DNA from: Acidobacteriota bacterium
Lineage (GTDB): Bacteria > Acidobacteriota > Terriglobia > Acidiferrales > UBA7541
DNA: 64,000 nucleotides
Assembly (NCBI GenBank): GCA_013289825.1
Contig: JABCZF010000003.1
Span: forward strand, 1 to 64,000
Direction: 5' to 3'
In this document: positions 34,107-43,787 of the stretch, piece by piece
How the letters are laid out: each line of letters begins with the position of its first letter
How positions within the stretch are numbered: the first letter of the stretch is position 1
Position numbers and translations under genes: made by a program
Notes under the pieces: generated by a model
The model's database searches: none
Told to the model about the DNA's origin: nothing
Seen by the model: only the letters and a program-made list of their open reading frames with translations

Positions 34107-36572
34107 CTATTCACTCCTCAGCGCAACGATGGGGTCCACGCGCATTGCGCGCCGCGCAGGCACGGCGCAAGCCGCGAGCGCCACGATCGCCAACAACGCC
34201 ATAACACTCGCTAACACCAGCGGTTCAAGCGGCCGCACGCCATATATTTCGGTAGCCATAACTTTTTCGACCGATGCTGCGCCGATAATTCCCAAAACCA
34301 AGCCGATCAAAACGAGTTCGCATCCTTCCCACAGAACTAGCCTGAGAATACTCGCTCGCGTGCTGCCAAGCGCCATTCGAATACCAATTTCACGAGTGCG
34401 TTCGGCCACCAAATACGCCAGCACTCCATAAATTCCGAGCATGGCCAGAAACAATGCCACCCCGCCGAAGACGTTTGCCAGCAGCATGGAAGTCCGGCGT
34501 CGAGACAAGGAGAGGTCCATTCGCTCGGACATCGTGTGCACATCGAACACCGCCAAATCCGGATCCAGCCGTAAAATCTCCGCGCGCAGCGCGCGCACCG
34601 CAGAATCGGAATCCCCCGTCGTCTTCAGCGCAAATGTCAAAGTGCTGTCCGGTTCCTGGGCGACGGGGAAATAGTACGCCCCAACGGTCCCGCCGGAATC
34701 GTCCAAATGCTCGTAGCGCAATGTCCGTGCAACTCCTACAACCGTCAGCCAAACGGTATGCTCGTCAACTTTCTGAAGATCCTTAAAGTCACTCGGCTGG
34801 AACATGCGTCTGCCGATCGGATCGCTGTTCGGCCAAAAATGCTTCGCCAGCCTTTCATCCACAATCACTACCCGTGGCGCTGTCTCGTTGTCGCGCTCAT
34901 CGAAGCGACGTCCCCGCACCATCGAAATACCCATGGCTTCGAAGTAGCCCGGCGTCACGTCCATGCTTAATGGCGAAACTATCGATTCGCCCGGCCTCAT
35001 CTGATAGCCCTCGGCCAAAATCACGCTGTCATTGTGATCGCCGCCCAGAGGAATCACGTCCGTTGCACCTGCGAGGGCGACTCCCGGGATTGCTCGCAAC
35101 GCAGGTAGCGCCCGGTTCATGAACTTGCGCCAGTCTTCAGCTTTGGCATATTTGGAGCGTGGCAAAGCGACGGATGCAGTCACCACGCCCTCGGGCCTAA
35201 ATCCTGGATCGACTTGCAAGAGGTGCCGAAAGCTGGCCAAAAACAGTGCCGCACCCATCAGCAGCGCGAACGCAAATCCAATCTGCGCCGCTACCAAAAG
35301 TTGCCGTACGGTCCGCGTCTTTTTTCCCGTCGTGCCCGTGCGGCTGTCCTCATGCAACGCATCGTTGATTGCGAGTTTTGAAACGCTCACCACTGGAAAC
35401 AATCCGACAAACCCGCCAGCGGCCACAGACAGCCCCAGGGCGACAAGAACGACCGCCGCATCCACGCGAACCTCCCCCGCGCGAGGAAAATGCTCCAATC
35501 CAATCGCGCTCAGAGTCCGCAGTAGCCCCGCCCCGAGAGCTAGACCAGCCACTCCTCCCACCAAAGCCAATCCCACATTCTCCAAAAGCAGCTGCCGCAC
35601 CAACTGCACTCGGCCCGCCCCCAGCGCGATACGCGTGGCCATTTCCTTTCGCCGCAGAGCAAGCCGAGTCAGCGCCAGGTTCGCAATGTTCAGCCCGCCG
35701 ATCAGCAGCACGAGCACTGCTCCACCCCACAGCAGATAGAGGGTTCTTTTAACCCCCGCCGTCAGCAGGTCCTCGAGCGGTGTCACCACGGTATGAAATC
35801 CCGCGTTGATCAACAGTTCTTTGAACTCCGGAAAGCGCTCGAGATTTTCGTCGTTAATCGAATTGACCTGAGCTTGCGCCTGTTGCAATGTCGCACCCGG
35901 TTTCAAACGACCGATGTGATACCAGTTATTACTATGGTGCTGAGTCTTCTGTTCGGCGGTGAACGCCAACGGCATCCACAGCCGTACCTGCGGATCAATA
36001 AAATCAAAGTCTTTGGGCATCACGCCGACAATCCTGAACGGCTGGCCGCTAATCCGCAGGTCTCGTCCAGCCGCCGATGTGTCTCCGCCATACAACTGCT
36101 CCCACAGCCCGTGGCTGAGGATCACTTCGTGATCTCGCCCGATTTCTCCTTCCTCGTCCGAGAATGGCCGTCCTAGCGCAGGCGACACTCGCAGCAGCTT
36201 GAACCATGACGGCGTCACCACCATCCCGTGAATCCGCTGCGGCAATCCATTCAGCTCCACGGTTTGATCGCGTTCCTGGAAAACCGCTTGGCTCTCAAAA
36301 ACCGTCATTTCGTGCATCCGGTCGAAGTAGTCGCCCGAACTGCTGTTGTTTATGCTGACGACTCCAGCCTTCGGATATTCATTCGACATCAACAGGATGG
36401 AATTGGCCTGAGGTACCGGCAACGGCCGCAAAACAACGGAGTTTACGATGGCGAAAAGAGCTGTATTGGCTGCGATACATACCGAAAAAGTCACAAACAC
36501 GGTTAGGGCAAACCCTTTGGCGCGCCATAGTGAGCGAACTGAATATTTCAGGTCGAAGAGAAAGTTATCCAG
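34107..36572 (-). CDS. ADOP-type ABC transporter permease (duplicated MacB/FtsX)
   Basis: This protein of about 821 residues has two tandem MacB-like modules, each a periplasmic domain followed by a three-helix FtsX core. The first helix ends in VCIAANTALFAIVNSVVLRP and the C-terminus in VDPIVALRSE. No ATPase gene is adjacent, as usual for this orphan group. The first standard start (GTG 36500) would remove the conserved DLKYSVRSLWRAKGFAL stretch. That stretch is encoded in frame up to a CTG at 36572, with GGAGG six bases before it, so I place the start there. It lacks the longer N-terminal cytoplasmic region seen in the PadR-linked copy. Confidence 0.88.
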   Translation of the reverse strand: MDNFLFDLKYSVRSLWRAKGFALTVFVTFSVCIAANTALFAIVNSVVLRPLPVPQANSILLMSNEYPKAGVVSINNSSSGDYFDRMHEMTVFESQAVFQERDQTVELNGLPQRIHGMVVTPSWFKLLRVSPALGRPFSDEEGEIGRDHEVILSHGLWEQLYGGDTSAAGRDLRISGQPFRIVGVMPKDFDFIDPQVRLWMPLAFTAEQKTQHHSNNWYHIGRLKPGATLQQAQAQVNSINDENLERFPEFKELLINAGFHTVVTPLEDLLTAGVKRTLYLLWGGAVLVLLIGGLNIANLALTRLALRRKEMATRIALGAGRVQLVRQLLLENVGLALVGGVAGLALGAGLLRTLSAIGLEHFPRAGEVRVDAAVVLVALGLSVAAGGFVGLFPVVSVSKLAINDALHEDSRTGTTGKKTRTVRQLLVAAQIGFAFALLMGAALFLASFRHLLQVDPGFRPEGVVTASVALPRSKYAKAEDWRKFMNRALPALRAIPGVALAGATDVIPLGGDHNDSVILAEGYQMRPGESIVSPLSMDVTPGYFEAMGISMVRGRRFDERDNETAPRVVIVDERLAKHFWPNSDPIGRRMFQPSDFKDLQKVDEHTVWLTVVGVARTLRYEHLDDSGGTVGAYYFPVAQEPDSTLTFALKTTGDSDSAVRALRAEILRLDPDLAVFDVHTMSERMDLSLSRRRTSMLLANVFGGVALFLAMLGIYGVLAYLVAERTREIGIRMALGSTRASILRLVLWEGCELVLIGLVLGIIGAASVEKVMATEIYGVRPLEPLVLASVMALLAIVALAACAVPARRAMRVDPIVALRSE

Positions 36573-36781
36573 GATTTGCCTCCCTCGGCGCGGGATCGAA
36601 ACTCAGCCGCAGCCGGGACCCACCGCAACTTGTCATTCAGTACGCAGGGACGAAGCAAAATGTTCAACTGACAGCACACCCTTACAATCTCCGCGTTGCC
36701 CTTCAGCGCCGATGCCCCTCCCTCTGCTTATGACCGTGGGCATCTTGGGTTCTGGGTCCTGGACTGTTCAGATGGCGCGGA

Positions 36782-38749
36782 TCACTTCTTGACCACCGTC
36801 AGCAACAGCTGCGAAGGATACTGCTTCGAGTGATGAACAGAATTGTGCGCCACGATGACTTTTTCCTCGTCGTAGTTATTTCCGCCGGTGTTCAAGTTCC
36901 GGTCGAATCGCGGGAAATTGCTGCTCGAAATCTCAATGCGCAGCTGATGCCCGGCCGCAAAATAATTGCTCGTGCTGAGCGGCTGCAGCGTCACCCGGTA
37001 CACTTTCCCCGGCTCCATCCAGGTGAGCGGCTTATCGTATCCATCGCGGTACCGCAGCCGTTGGATTGATTCGTCGAGGTTGTAAGCTCGCCCATCCGGA
37101 TACACGTCGAGCACTTTCACCGTAAAATCCGTGTCCTTCGCGTCTGACGAAACATAGAGCGTCGGGACGATCGGCCCGCTCAACTCCGTCCCTTCCTTGA
37201 ATGCTTCGGACGTGTACACGAGGATATCGTTGCGCGCTTCCATTTTGCGCTGGTCGAATGCGCCGGCTTGCACCGCGGTTCCTGTGCAACAGACATTGCC
37301 GCCATAGGACGGAACCGGATTCATCGGATCGTAAGCAAACGAATCTGGCTTATCCGCCACAGGAGCCGAGGTAACCAGCGTCCCATCTCCCGTCAAAGAG
37401 TTCGCTCGGCCCGCGCTGGATAGATACATGGTCATCGTCTGCGCGCCGGCCGGGGGCCAGGTCTCCGAGGTCTGCCACTTATTCATGCCCATCGTGAAGT
37501 ACGTCACCTTGGGCATCGTGTCGATCTTCGGGCTTTTCTCGCCCTTCAGGAAACGGTCGAAAAAGCTGTAGGTAATCTCTTGATAGTCCAGCCGGGCATC
37601 ACCCATACTGCGCTCGCCGACCAGCGTGTCCTCCGTCGCTCGCGTATACGCACAATGCGTCACTGGTGCAATGATGACCCACTGCTCATCCGCAATCTCC
37701 GGCTTGGCTGTCTTTCGCACGTGATTGTAGAGTGCCAGGTTCGGTCCCACCGAAACGTCGTACCACGTCATAAACCACAGCCCGGGCAGATTTAGCGGCA
37801 TGTCATCGTGATACAGTCCGCCCTGGTACCAAGCCGGATCATTGGGGGTGCGTTGAATCATCCGCCCGCCGGTCGGCACCGGCATGGTGTCCGCGTAAAT
37901 TCCGTGCGGGCCATCCACGGCCTTCAAAATGTCCTGCTCCGGCAAATGCCAAAGGGCCTTGGTCCAGTCCACCGGAGGAAGTTGCTGTGCCAGATCAAAG
38001 GCCTTCGACGCGCGAATCAAATCTTCCTGCGAGGTATTCGCCGGAAACATCGGCCGCACTTGGTTCTGCTCGCCGTAAAGCCAGGTAATAAACAACATCT
38101 GCACAGCGCCGCCGCGATACCAGTTTCCCTGTTCGAAATACGGTCCGACGCGCCCCACGCCCGCGCCAAAACTTTGAATATTCATCGCCGCATACGCCGG
38201 ATGACCCATTGCGGCAATCCCCATCTGATATTCCGCCGTTGAAGAGCATCCCGTCGTGCCCACTCTGCCGTTTGTCCAGGTTTGCGATTTGAGCCAATCC
38301 AGCATGTCGCTTCCATCCGCCCGCGGCGCGCCGAGAATGTCGTAGTTCCCTTCCGAGAAAAAATGCCCTCGCTCGTTCTGCACCACGTGGGCATAGCCGC
38401 GCTTCACAGCCGTCAGCGCCGACTTCATGTCCGCCGGCAATCCGTTGCGCACATCCCAAAAATTAAAATTGTATGGCGTGCGCACCCAAATAATCGGCAC
38501 GGGCCCGCTGGCATTCTTCGGCCGGTAAATATCCGTCGCCAATCGCACGCCGTCCCGCATCGCTACCATCACTTTACGTTCGATAATGGCAACGGACGCA
38601 AGCTCTTTTTCCGTTTGCACTCGCTGATCTTTTTGCTCCTGCGTCAGCGCGGCGCCCTGCTGCGCTCTCAGAGCGCCCATAGAAACGGCGCCAGCAACCA
38701 CAATCGCCAAGCTCATCCGTCCAATAGACTTTTTCCTTTTCATTTTCAT
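36782..38749 (-). CDS. Secreted CocE/NonD-type alpha/beta hydrolase
   Basis: The product of about 655 residues starts with a signal peptide ([20 protein letters not shown]) and matches the X-Pro dipeptidyl-peptidase/cocaine-esterase group. The catalytic domain starts [20 protein letters not shown], and the nucleophile region is [14 protein letters not shown]-terminal jelly-roll follows (about residues 430-650; [20 protein letters not shown]). Such enzymes hydrolyse esters, beta-lactam-like amides or proline peptides; the substrate is not predictable. Several ATGs lie at the start; the one at 38749 has AAGGA at the best spacing. It is divergent from the ABC ATPase gene. Confidence 0.88.
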   Translation of the reverse strand: MKMKRKKSIGRMSLAIVVAGAVSMGALRAQQGAALTQEQKDQRVQTEKELASVAIIERKVMVAMRDGVRLATDIYRPKNASGPVPIIWVRTPYNFNFWDVRNGLPADMKSALTAVKRGYAHVVQNERGHFFSEGNYDILGAPRADGSDMLDWLKSQTWTNGRVGTTGCSSTAEYQMGIAAMGHPAYAAMNIQSFGAGVGRVGPYFEQGNWYRGGAVQMLFITWLYGEQNQVRPMFPANTSQEDLIRASKAFDLAQQLPPVDWTKALWHLPEQDILKAVDGPHGIYADTMPVPTGGRMIQRTPNDPAWYQGGLYHDDMPLNLPGLWFMTWYDVSVGPNLALYNHVRKTAKPEIADEQWVIIAPVTHCAYTRATEDTLVGERSMGDARLDYQEITYSFFDRFLKGEKSPKIDTMPKVTYFTMGMNKWQTSETWPPAGAQTMTMYLSSAGRANSLTGDGTLVTSAPVADKPDSFAYDPMNPVPSYGGNVCCTGTAVQAGAFDQRKMEARNDILVYTSEAFKEGTELSGPIVPTLYVSSDAKDTDFTVKVLDVYPDGRAYNLDESIQRLRYRDGYDKPLTWMEPGKVYRVTLQPLSTSNYFAAGHQLRIEISSSNFPRFDRNLNTGGNNYDEEKVIVAHNSVHHSKQYPSQLLLTVVKK

Positions 38750-38895
38750 TTTCATTCCTTGACGGTCCTCTGCAAACGGCAGCGAGATTATCACCCAGGC
38801 CTTGCATGGCGCGAAAGCTTTATGCCATTCGCATCATGTTCAGGGGCACCGATTCGATGGTTGCATGTCCCCTTCCCAGACGCGATACTGGATTC

Positions 38896-39840
38896 ATGTC
38901 CGCGGTCGCTTCCCAACTGGCCCTGCGCGTCAAGGGTCTTCAAAAGGCCTACCAAGACGTGGTTGCCGTCAAGGGCCTCGATCTCGAAGTGCGCGCAGGA
39001 GAGTGCTTCGGCCTTCTCGGTCCCAACGGTGCGGGAAAAACAACCACCGTGGAAATCTGCGAAGGTTTGACCGCCCCGGATTCCGGCGACGTGGAACTGC
39101 TCGGCATGCATTGGAACTCCGACGCCAAGCAACTCCGCCAACGGCTGGGCATCCAGTTGCAGGATACGCAGCTTTCCGAGAAGCTGACGGTCTTCGAAAC
39201 GCTGCGGCTGTTCCGCAGTTTTTTTGAGCAAGGACCGGGCGCGGCAGAAGCCATCGCCCTCGTGCAGCTCGAGGAAAAAACGAATTCTCGCGTCGGCAAT
39301 CTTTCCGGAGGCCAGAAGCAGCGCTTGGCACTGGCTTGCGCGCTCGTTGGCGATCCCGACTTTCTTTTTCTCGACGAGCCCACTACCGGCCTCGATCCCC
39401 AGGCCCGTCGCCAGCTTTGGGATTTGATCGAGCAGTTCAAGTCCTCCGGCCGCACCATTCTTCTCACCACGCACTACATGGACGAAGCCGAGCGCCTCTG
39501 TGAGCGCGTGGCCATCATGGACAACGGAAAACAAATCGCCCTCGGCAGTCCGCGCGAATTGATCGCCTCCACCTGCGCGGAACACATGGTCGCGTTTTCC
39601 GCCGGCGCCAATTCGCTGGTGCTCGACGTACCTGCCTTGCGCCGCATCGAAGGCGTTCGCGATGTTCGTTCCGAAAACGGCACGGTCGAAATGCAAGTCA
39701 CCGAATTGCATCTCGCGGTGCCGGCGTTACTCGCGGAATTGACACGCCAAAATATTCCACTTACCGAACTGAGCACGCATTCCGCAACTTTGGAGGACGT
39801 GTTCGTGGCCCTAACAGGGCGCCACCTCCGCGATGAGTGA
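38896..39840 (+). CDS. ABC transporter ATP-binding protein (ABC-2 exporter type)
   Basis: The 314-residue ATPase has Walker A LLGPNGAGKTTTVE, signature LSGGQKQRLALA, Walker B FLFLDEPTTGLD and the switch histidine in LLTTHYMDEAERL. A C-terminal extension of about 80 residues is typical of NatA/DrrA-like exporters. The membrane partner follows nine bases downstream. ATG 38896 is chosen because it begins the conserved domain; upstream in-frame ATGs exist and the true start is uncertain. The substrate could be a drug, a lipid or Na+, among others. Confidence 0.92.
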   Translation: MSAVASQLALRVKGLQKAYQDVVAVKGLDLEVRAGECFGLLGPNGAGKTTTVEICEGLTAPDSGDVELLGMHWNSDAKQLRQRLGIQLQDTQLSEKLTVFETLRLFRSFFEQGPGAAEAIALVQLEEKTNSRVGNLSGGQKQRLALACALVGDPDFLFLDEPTTGLDPQARRQLWDLIEQFKSSGRTILLTTHYMDEAERLCERVAIMDNGKQIALGSPRELIASTCAEHMVAFSAGANSLVLDVPALRRIEGVRDVRSENGTVEMQVTELHLAVPALLAELTRQNIPLTELSTHSATLEDVFVALTGRHLRDE

Positions 39841-39849
39841 GCGATCCAG

Positions 39850-40947
39850 ATGAGTGAAACCACCGCCATCCCTGATGTTCGCGCCCGCACAGCGGAGCGA
39901 AAAGCTCCTCGTGGCAGAGTTTTCGCCGAGCATCCGCTCGTACAATTGACCGTCGTGCGCTTTCTCGAAACCCTGCGCGAGCCCGAAGCGCTCTTCTGGA
40001 TTTTCGCGTTTCCCATTCTTCTAGCGGCTGGCCTGGGTATTGCCTTCCGCAATCGTCCCGCGGAGGTCCTGAAGATCGCGACGGTTTCGACGGAAATAAC
40101 GCAGTCTCTACAGCGGGAAAAACTTCTCGCCGTCGAGCAACTCGACTTGCAGTCCGCAGAGGAAGCGCTGCGCACCGGTAAGATTGCTTTGCTCGCCGTG
40201 CCTGGCGCGAATGGATCTGTCGTCTATCGCTACGACGATACCAACCCGGAAGGGCGCACCGCGCGCATGCTGGCAGATCGCGCCGTGCAGCAAGCCGCCG
40301 GCCGCGTCGATCCGGTTGTTTCGAGCGACGTGTTGATGCGCGAACCGGGCTCGCGCTACATCGATTTCCTCATTCCTGGCTTGCTGGGAATGAATCTGAT
40401 GGGCAGCGCGATTTGGGGCATGGGTTTTACAGTCGTCGACGCCCGGCGCAAAAAGCTACTAAAGCGCTTGGTGGCAACTCCCATGCCGAAGCAATACTTT
40501 TTGCTCTCCTACGTTCTGTCGCGCATTTTGATGCTCGTGGCGGAAGTGGGAATCGTGCTCGGATTCGGCGCTTGGATTTTTCATGTGCCGGTGCGCGGCT
40601 CGTTACTCGATTTGGCGGTGGTGTGCCTGCTCGGTTCGCTGACCTTCAGCGCGCTGGGACTCCTGCTTGCGTCGCGTGCCAGAACTATCGAGGCAGCTTC
40701 CGGCTTGATGAACGCCGTGATGTTGCCGATGTGGATCGCTTCCGGCGTTTTCTTCTCCGCGCAGCGGTTTCCCGATGTCGTGCAACCTATCATCAAGGCT
40801 CTTCCGTTGACCGCGGCCATTGATGCGTTGCGCGCAAACATGTTGCAGGGCGCGAACCTGGTGCAGTTGGCACCGCAGGTCGGCGTGCTGGGCGCTTGGC
40901 TCATCTTCTGCTTCGTTGTGGCGCTGAAACTTTTTCGCTGGCGCTAA
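39850..40947 (+). CDS. ABC-2 type transporter permease
   Basis: This 365-residue membrane protein has one N-terminal helix (FWIFAFPILLAAGLGIAF), a large external loop (about residues 65-165) and a C-terminal cluster of five helices. The latter contains FLIPGLLGMNLMGSAIWGMG and GLMNAVMLPMWIASGVFFSA, the ABC-2 signature area. It works with the ATPase directly upstream. The 3' end is followed by a diverged copy of its last 25 bases. Confidence 0.92.
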   Translation: MSETTAIPDVRARTAERKAPRGRVFAEHPLVQLTVVRFLETLREPEALFWIFAFPILLAAGLGIAFRNRPAEVLKIATVSTEITQSLQREKLLAVEQLDLQSAEEALRTGKIALLAVPGANGSVVYRYDDTNPEGRTARMLADRAVQQAAGRVDPVVSSDVLMREPGSRYIDFLIPGLLGMNLMGSAIWGMGFTVVDARRKKLLKRLVATPMPKQYFLLSYVLSRILMLVAEVGIVLGFGAWIFHVPVRGSLLDLAVVCLLGSLTFSALGLLLASRARTIEAASGLMNAVMLPMWIASGVFFSAQRFPDVVQPIIKALPLTAAIDALRANMLQGANLVQLAPQVGVLGAWLIFCFVVALKLFRWR

Positions 40948-40987
40948 TGGTTTTCCTTTGATGCTGAAACTCTCCGGCTAACGCTAA
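40923..40987 (+). repeat. Imperfect direct duplication of the permease 3' end
   Basis: The last 25 bases of the permease gene (40923-40947, starting GCTGAAACT and ending CGCTAA) recur 40 bases on (40963-40987) with six mismatches. It looks like an old short tandem duplication around the stop codon. Confidence 0.5.
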
Positions 40988-41109
40988 CCTCCTCCCCGCG
41001 GCGGCAATGTCTGTTTCGCTCCCCGTATTTCTCACCAGCCTAGAGCGAAGCGCACGATTAAAGATCCTGGGTTCTTCGATTTTCAACACCGCGGGCCGAG
41101 AAACACCGC

Positions 41110-41880
41110 CTAGCTAACCGCTTTTTTGTGGAACTGCCGCAATCCCACGGTAAGAAATAGCGCGTTGAATCCCAACAAAGCGACAAACACGGCGAGCAGC
41201 GACAAGTGCGGAAACTGCGGCACAAGAGTTGCTCGCAAACCTTCGCTGGCGTAGACCAGCGGATTCACCAGGACTATTTTCTGCATGATCGGGAAATTCG
41301 CCAACGCGCTCCACGGATAGTAGGTGCAGCCAAAAAAGATCATCGGCGCGACCACCAGAGAAAACATGAGGCCGATGTGCGTCTGTTCGACGCTGCATCC
41401 GAGTGCGAGGCCGCCGCAAGCGGAAAAAACGGCTACCAACAGCGCCACAACAGCAAAAAGGATCGGCCGGTGGAGGCTCAAATCCACGCCTGGCCTGAGC
41501 AGCAGCCAGGCGAAGGGAATAACCATCAATCCGGCGGCCAGCGCTTGCAGCGTTCCAGCGACAACTTTCTCAATGGCGACCCAGGATATGTCCATCGGTG
41601 CGAGCAAGCGGTCTTCGATTTCACGCGTGAACTGAAACTCTCCGATGAGCGGCATGGCCACGGCCCAAATACCTGTGCCAACCATGCTGAGCGCCATGAT
41701 GCCCGGAAGCAGCAGGCTCTTGTAGGAAGGGGGCATGTAGCCGCTGCCCACCATCACGCGGCCGAAAATAAACACGAACATCAGCGGCTGCAAAAACGTC
41801 TGGAACAGCAGCGCCACGATGTTGCGGCGCGCTACGCGCACGTCGCGCGCCAGCATGGCCATGAACGCTTTGTAGTTCAT
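41110..41880 (-). CDS. ABC-2 type transporter permease, second system
   Basis: This 256-residue polytopic permease has six hydrophobic segments and the ABC-2 pattern (SLLLPGIMALSMVGTGIWAV, then MIFFGCTYYPWSALANFPIM). It resembles NodJ/DrrB-like permeases and is unlike the 39850 permease, which has a large external loop. Its ATG overlaps the stop of the upstream ATPase gene (ATGA), so the two are translationally coupled. The gene is convergent with the first exporter. Confidence 0.92.
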   Translation of the reverse strand: MNYKAFMAMLARDVRVARRNIVALLFQTFLQPLMFVFIFGRVMVGSGYMPPSYKSLLLPGIMALSMVGTGIWAVAMPLIGEFQFTREIEDRLLAPMDISWVAIEKVVAGTLQALAAGLMVIPFAWLLLRPGVDLSLHRPILFAVVALLVAVFSACGGLALGCSVEQTHIGLMFSLVVAPMIFFGCTYYPWSALANFPIMQKIVLVNPLVYASEGLRATLVPQFPHLSLLAVFVALLGFNALFLTVGLRQFHKKAVS

Positions 41881-42896
41881 TCGCGCAAGCTCCTGCCGGT
41901 GTGGTGCAGAAAGAGGTTTTCAAGGCTGGGTTCGGAGATGTGCACGTCGCACAACTCGATGTTCGCGGCCAGCGCGAGATTGGCGACCTCCGAGACCAGC
42001 GAACCTCCGCGGTCGGCGTACAGGTCGGCGCCGCTGTTCTCCGTGGCCCGCACTTCGCGGACGCCAGATAATGCTTGGAGGCGCTCGAACAAATTCGGCG
42101 AATGCTGGCCAAAACGGACGCGTACCAGGTAACCGCCCGGCACGGAAGCCTTCAGCTCGGCCGGAGTGCCTAGCGCGATGATGCGGCCATGATCGACGAT
42201 GGCCAGGCGCTGGCAGAGGGCGTCGGCTTCTTCCATGTTGTGCGTGGTGAGCAGAACGGTTTTGCCGCTGCGATTGTATTCGCGAATGATCTCCCACAAC
42301 AGCAAGCGGGTCTGCGGATCGAGACCAGCGCTTGGTTCATCGAGGAAAAGCACTTGCGGATCGTGCATCATGGCGCGCGCGATAGAAAGACGCTGCATCA
42401 TGCCGCCGGAAAATCCGCGAACGATTTGGTCGGCGCGGTCGGTGAGTTTGAAGCGCTCGAGCAGAGAGGCCGCGCGATGGTTGCGCTCGTGCGAACTGAG
42501 GCCGAAATAGGCGCCGTGAAAAACGAGGATTTCGCGCGCTGTCAAAGAAAAATCGAGGTTGGGCCGCTGGGCCACCACGCCGATCAGTCGTTTGACAGTG
42601 GACTGTTCTTTCCAAACGTCATGTTCGCCGATCCAGGCCTGACCAGCGGTTGGCTTTACTCGCGTAGTGAGGACCCCCACGGTCGTGGATTTCCCCGCGC
42701 CGTTGGGCCCCAGAAGGCAAAAAATTTCGCCTGCGTGGATATCGAGAGAAATTCCATTGAGCGCGACAATTTCCGGTTTCGGCTGCTTGCCCTTGCTGCG
42801 TTTCTCAGCAAAAGAGAAGCCGCCCGCGCCGGCCGCGAGAGGCGGCGCCGAGTTATAGACTTTGCGCAATTCGTTGGTGCGGATGCCGGCGGCCAT
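41877..42896 (-). CDS. ABC transporter ATP-binding protein, second system
   Basis: The 339-residue ATPase has Walker A LLGPNGAGKSTTVG, signature FSGGMMQRLSIARA, Walker B VLFLDEPSAGLD and switch LLTTHNMEEADAL. An extra segment of about 25 residues (PLAAGAGGFSFAEKRSKGKQ) interrupts the usual beginning between KVYN and VALNGISLDI. A C-terminal extension of about 90 residues follows the core. With its coupled permease it forms a second, NodI/DrrA-like exporter. The substrate is unknown. Confidence 0.93.
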   Translation of the reverse strand: MAAGIRTNELRKVYNSAPPLAAGAGGFSFAEKRSKGKQPKPEIVALNGISLDIHAGEIFCLLGPNGAGKSTTVGVLTTRVKPTAGQAWIGEHDVWKEQSTVKRLIGVVAQRPNLDFSLTAREILVFHGAYFGLSSHERNHRAASLLERFKLTDRADQIVRGFSGGMMQRLSIARAMMHDPQVLFLDEPSAGLDPQTRLLLWEIIREYNRSGKTVLLTTHNMEEADALCQRLAIVDHGRIIALGTPAELKASVPGGYLVRVRFGQHSPNLFERLQALSGVREVRATENSGADLYADRGGSLVSEVANLALAANIELCDVHISEPSLENLFLHHTGRSLRE

Positions 42897-43133
42897 GTCC
42901 TAATTCCTCTCATCTTTACTCTACGAAAGCGCCACCACACAAATTACTTCTTAAAAGACACCGTGGTTCCCCAGGCCTCCGCCACTCGCGAAATACAGGG
43001 CAACAGTCTTGGGATGATTCCAGAATGGCAGGACGCATGTCAATTCAAGAGAAAAGTGCGGCCGTGCGATCTTGCTTTTATAGCTATCAAACTTTTCATG
43101 CCTGAAATCCTACGCCCTTAAGGCTCTTCCTGC

Positions 43134-43784
43134 TCAACGGTCCGAGTAGCGCTGCTCTTTCCACGGATCGCCGTAGGCGTGATAGCCGTTGCGCTCCCAG
43201 AAACCCAGGCGGTCGTGGTCGAGAAGCACAAAGCCGCGCGCCCACTTGACGCTTTTCCAGGCGTAGAGGTGGGGAACGATCAGTCGCAGCGGGCCGCCAT
43301 GCTCCCCGGTCAGCGGCTCGCCATCGTGCTCCAGGGCAAAGAGCACCTTCGGCTTCAGCAAATCTTCGAGTGGTAGATTTGCCGTGTACCCCTCTTCCGC
43401 GAGAATCGATGCGAATTGCGCGCCCGGCTTTAGTTTGATGAGCTTCAGCAAGTCGCTGAAGAGCACGCCTTTCCAGCGATTGTCCAGACGGCTCCAGCGC
43501 GTGACGCAGTGGAAGTCCGACAAGGTTTCGGTTTCGGGCAGGGCGCGAAATTCGTTCCAAGTGAGGCGCCGGGGCTCCTGGACTTCGCCGGAAATCTTGA
43601 AGTCCCACTTGGCCGGATCAAAGTGCGGGATGCTGCCGTAATGGAGTACCGGCCATTTGAGGGTCAGCGACTGGCCCGGCGGAAGGCGGCCTTCGGCCTT
43701 GGCTCTGTTTTCCAGTTCCCTGCGCGTTCCTAATGGTTCAAACCGGCTCACGCCTCGGTTCCCTTCTCTCGGGTTCCCTGCCAT
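43134..43784 (-). CDS. Molybdopterin-binding oxidoreductase (sulfite oxidase/MsrP-like)
   Basis: The 216-residue protein is a single sulfite-oxidase-type molybdopterin domain. Cys93 in SDFHCVTRWSRLDNRWKG is the expected molybdenum thiolate, and later text (AEEGYTANLPLEDLL, HGGPLRLIVPHLYAWKSVKW) fits the family. MsrP (YedY) proteins are Tat-exported and paired with the heme protein MsrQ; here there is no signal peptide and no msrQ gene, so this form is probably cytoplasmic with another electron partner. It starts three bases after the AraC regulator's stop codon, in the same direction, suggesting co-transcription. Confidence 0.85.
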   Translation of the reverse strand: MAGNPREGNRGVSRFEPLGTRRELENRAKAEGRLPPGQSLTLKWPVLHYGSIPHFDPAKWDFKISGEVQEPRRLTWNEFRALPETETLSDFHCVTRWSRLDNRWKGVLFSDLLKLIKLKPGAQFASILAEEGYTANLPLEDLLKPKVLFALEHDGEPLTGEHGGPLRLIVPHLYAWKSVKWARGFVLLDHDRLGFWERNGYHAYGDPWKEQRYSDR

Positions 43785-43787
43785 TCT

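Noticed and set aside
41206..42132. 308-residue frame opposite the second ABC exporter
   Set aside because: Overlaps two well-supported coupled ABC genes on the other strand and has no motif.
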